Of a stretch of DNA of 64,000 bases, positions 61,935 through 64,000 are shown piece by piece. Position 1 is the first letter of the stretch; the number at the start of each line of letters is the position of its first letter. The position numbers were made by a program, and so were the translations under genes. Origin of the DNA: Oligoflexia bacterium. GTDB taxonomy: Bacteria; Bdellovibrionota; Bacteriovoracia; Bacteriovoracales; Bacteriovoracaceae. The stretch is from assembly GCA_015231955.1 (NCBI GenBank), contig JADGAN010000006.1, positions 62,001-126,000 of the forward strand, given 5' to 3'. Under the pieces are notes generated by a model. That model did no database searches and was not told the origin of the DNA. It saw nothing but the letters and a program-made list of their open reading frames with translations.

Positions 61935-63632
61935 TTACTCCTTGTGGCCGAAATCGATAGAGAGAGAGGCACTGGGAAAAAGTTCGATGATAAGCTCTTG
62001 CTCACTCCAGCGTGCTTGGGTATTAATGGCGTCAATCATTTTCATAAAGGTAAAGCGTTTGTGAAAGGGGACTTTTACATATTTTTTATAGCTGGTGGGA
62101 TTGTAGATGGAGAGGCGGCGTACTTCTGAAAAATGTAGCTCACTAGCAAAGGGGGAGCGATTTTTCCAAAGGAAAGAGATCCCTTGATCATAATTAAAGG
62201 AGAGATGGGAGATTTCCAGATAGCTGATGAGATTTTCCCAGAAGGAGAATTTTTTCACCAAAGATTCGGGCGCGATTTGCTCTCCGGCAAATAAGATTAA
62301 CTTGCCTTCGCCAAGGGAAGCATTGGTCATATCACAAAGATAATTAATATTTTGTGTAACAATAGAATTCTCCAAGAAGAAAATTTCTAATTTTTTCTTT
62401 GCCTGGGTGTCGAGTGCTGATGAGTTCACTACGATTTTTCCACCCATCATGAGATGTTTTAAAAGGGTGTGTATCTCTTCCTCTCCGATGTGAGGTAAAA
62501 GACAAAATAAAACTTTACCATCACTTACGGCATCGCTGCTATTCTCTAGGGAACTTTTTAAAAGATAAGTTTGTGGATGGGTCTTTTTTAAGTAGGGCAA
62601 AACTCCTGTTGAGAGTGAGGTTTGGTGACTGGGTAACTCATAAATTTCAAAGAAGTGCATGATGGAAAAAGAGGTATGTTCCGATTCATAGGTTTGCATC
62701 CCCTCTAATTTGGAAGCATAAAATTCAGGTGTGCTTAGCTCTTTAAAGATTTGTGAAAGGGAACGATTTTCTAGTGCTTCAGAGGAGAGCAGTGCTGCGG
62801 AAGGAATGCTCTTTTGCACAAGCGCAGTGATAGTATCTTGAAAAATATATTCGTCCAGGTGAAAATTACAGCTGGCTTTGACCAAGATATCTAAGGGAGA
62901 ACTGAGGAGGAAGGAGAAGGAGAGTTCACCTACCCAGTTATCTTTAAATGCTTCTTTAATAAGTTGCAGATAAAGGTTCTTTACAGTTTTTTGAAAAGCG
63001 TAAGCATGACTATTTTGTTCACTTTGCGCTTTATATTTCAAAAGGCCTTCTTCAAAAGCGCTAGAGCTGTCATCAAGATAAGTAATAAAGCGTCCATCTA
63101 AGTTATAACCGCAGCCCATGGCCGCAACGCTAATATTATTAGCTTGAGGTAAAAGGTGTTCTCTTAATTTTTTTAAAAACTTGCTATAGCTCCAGTAGAT
63201 TTTTGGATCGTAAAAGGAAAACATTTTGTTTAAGAGGTGATCTGTGGTTGCCACCGCATTGATTAGGCCTTGAGGATTTTTGCATAAAATTTTGGCAATA
63301 GAGGAGGGAACTCCACCATTGGCGAGATAGGGAACAGGAGTGAGGGGTATAAGGAGAATTGGATTTAAATTTAAAGAGAGTGCTAAGTTTATCAAATACG
63401 TCAGATTGGTTTCCATCGCTTCTTGACCAAAATCGTAGGAGAGTTCACTTGATGAAGAGAGTGGCGTTTGTACTTGGTGAAATGCCCAGTTGAGGGGAAT
63501 GAACAAAGGGAGGTATGATGTATTTGCTTGTTCGTCGAGGTAGTTTCTTAAGTTATTTTCCCAAAGTGTGCTGGAGTGTTGCCAATAGAAGAAAAAACGT
63601 TCTGCGGTAGTCGGGTGAATAGAAGATGACAT
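61935..63632 (-). CDS. GH42-like (beta-galactosidase-like) protein, possibly inactive
   Basis: About 565 residues. The N-terminal region reads like the GH35/GH42 barrel: INLALSLNLNPILLIPLTPVPYLANGG near 87-113, where such enzymes have a GLxVILRPGPY...GGLPxW segment. A later LPHIGEEEIHTLLKHLMMGGKIVV resembles the trimerisation/glutaminase-like domain of GH42. The expected Asn-Glu catalytic pair is not visible (an AAMGCGYNLDG segment is at that place). I chose the ATG at 63632; the frame is open to 63656. No signal peptide is evident. Confidence 0.4.
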   Translation of the reverse strand: MSSSIHPTTAERFFFYWQHSSTLWENNLRNYLDEQANTSYLPLFIPLNWAFHQVQTPLSSSSELSYDFGQEAMETNLTYLINLALSLNLNPILLIPLTPVPYLANGGVPSSIAKILCKNPQGLINAVATTDHLLNKMFSFYDPKIYWSYSKFLKKLREHLLPQANNISVAAMGCGYNLDGRFITYLDDSSSAFEEGLLKYKAQSEQNSHAYAFQKTVKNLYLQLIKEAFKDNWVGELSFSFLLSSPLDILVKASCNFHLDEYIFQDTITALVQKSIPSAALLSSEALENRSLSQIFKELSTPEFYASKLEGMQTYESEHTSFSIMHFFEIYELPSHQTSLSTGVLPYLKKTHPQTYLLKSSLENSSDAVSDGKVLFCLLPHIGEEEIHTLLKHLMMGGKIVVNSSALDTQAKKKLEIFFLENSIVTQNINYLCDMTNASLGEGKLILFAGEQIAPESLVKKFSFWENLISYLEISHLSFNYDQGISFLWKNRSPFASELHFSEVRRLSIYNPTSYKKYVKVPFHKRFTFMKMIDAINTQARWSEQELIIELFPSASLSIDFGHKE

Positions 63633-63779
63633 AGGACTGATCTCCTGACAGCACAAGTTTATCGATAATTAATAGTAACAATGCGATTATTGTCTGGCAT
63701 GGAAATAATTTACTTTAGGGATTATTTTGAACACCGATAAGCTTGCGAGAAAAAAATTTACCTTAGTAGGAGTTTTGCA

Positions 63780-64000
63780 ATGGCCGACGATGCAACTATT
63801 GTACTAACCGATATGGAAAATGTGCTCGATAGTGCCACTATAGAGGCCAAAAATCGACCGGCCTGTTTTCTTGCCATCAGTGGGGAGATCAGTGGAAAAC
63901 TTTTTGACTTAAAACCTGGCGTGATCATTGTTGGACGTGGAGCGGATAATCTTATTGATCTCGATTTTGCAGGAATTTCTAGGAAGCATTTGAAAATTAC
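63780..64000 (+). CDS. FHA domain protein, 3' end off the window
   Basis: Partial, 73 residues visible. TAGGAG lies seven bases before the ATG at 63780. Residues 30-73 start an FHA domain: a beta-strand region, VGRGADNLIDLDFAGISRKHLKI, with the Gly-Arg, Asn and Ser-Arg-x-His phosphothreonine-site residues. In Bdellovibrio such an N-terminal FHA domain is joined to GGDEF in DgcB; what follows here is unseen. Confidence 0.8.
   Translation, partial: MADDATIVLTDMENVLDSATIEAKNRPACFLAISGEISGKLFDLKPGVIIVGRGADNLIDLDFAGISRKHLKI

Noticed and set aside
1-64000. CRISPR array, prophage, integrase, tRNA or rRNA genes
   Set aside because: No regularly spaced repeats, integrase-like genes or cloverleaf-sized features were seen in the mostly short intergenic gaps; by-eye reading cannot fully exclude a tRNA.

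Overview
The window reads as a stretch of a Gram-negative chromosome of moderate-to-low GC. It carries an outer-membrane biogenesis and lipid A locus, a complete-looking FtsEX/EnvC set, a Tol operon, RF2, bS6/bS18/bL9, DnaB and a system II cytochrome c maturation operon. The order lysS-lolC-lolD-bamA-skp-lpxD-fabZ-lpxA, together with a DUF2232 gene between rpsR and rplI and many secreted proteins of unknown function, points to the former deltaproteobacteria. I infer Bdellovibrionota, most likely on the Bacteriovorax side. No rRNA or tRNA gene identifies it, so the taxonomic call is an inference. I saw no CRISPR array, prophage or intact insertion sequence.

Layout. 1-437 (-): partial PTPS-family gene whose active site suggests folate synthesis. 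597-16450 (+): one long run, ybeY-prfB-trmH-lysS-lolC-lolD-bamA-skp-lpxD-fabZ-lpxA-Gfo/Idh oxidoreductase-lpxB-lpxK-DUF3108 lipoprotein, i.e. translation genes followed by lipoprotein export, outer-membrane protein assembly and lipid A synthesis. 16593-21979 (-): tetR-tolC-like-short adaptor-RND pump. 22467-30107 (-): pabB, dnaB, then the rpsF-rpsR-DUF2232-rplI operon with a clear terminator, then rng and a small membrane protein. 30232-34387 (+): nucleoside salvage (deoA, punA, cdd) and a DnaQ-fold exonuclease. 34399-35721 (-): YihY/BrkB membrane protein. 35856-40737 (+): xseA, then resB-ccsA-thioredoxin. 40867-49333 (-): chemoreceptor, D-lactate dehydrogenase remnant, ctpA-envC-ftsX-ftsE, a small protein and a degenerate sigma-54-type regulator. 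49499-57658 (-): sppA-lapB-SH3 protein-degenerate M48-like protein-polytopic protein-tolQ-tolR-tolA/tonB-tolB. 57840-63632: secreted proteins, including a transglutaminase-elicitor-like protein and a GH42-like protein, plus rlmN. 63780-64000 (+): start of an FHA-domain protein.

The genes fit together around the envelope. LolCD, BamA, Skp and LpxA/B/D/K build the outer membrane. LapB would tune LPS synthesis. FtsEX-EnvC, CtpA and Tol handle septal wall cleavage and envelope constriction. A nucleoside salvage operon would suit an organism that consumes host nucleic acids.

The most unusual feature is the RND locus. The pump has lost both TM4 aspartates and the TM10 lysine of the proton relay, and its partner adaptor is only 140 residues long. 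Other oddities are an M48-like protein with the first zinc His of HExxH replaced, embedded in the Tol operon; an FtsE with an altered ABC signature and a long Ser-rich head; an AAA+ regulator lacking GAFTGA; Lys-rich, acidic or Ala/Lys tails on DeoA, bS18 and bL9; and a secreted transglutaminase-like protein. All family assignments come from reading motifs by eye; no database search was run.
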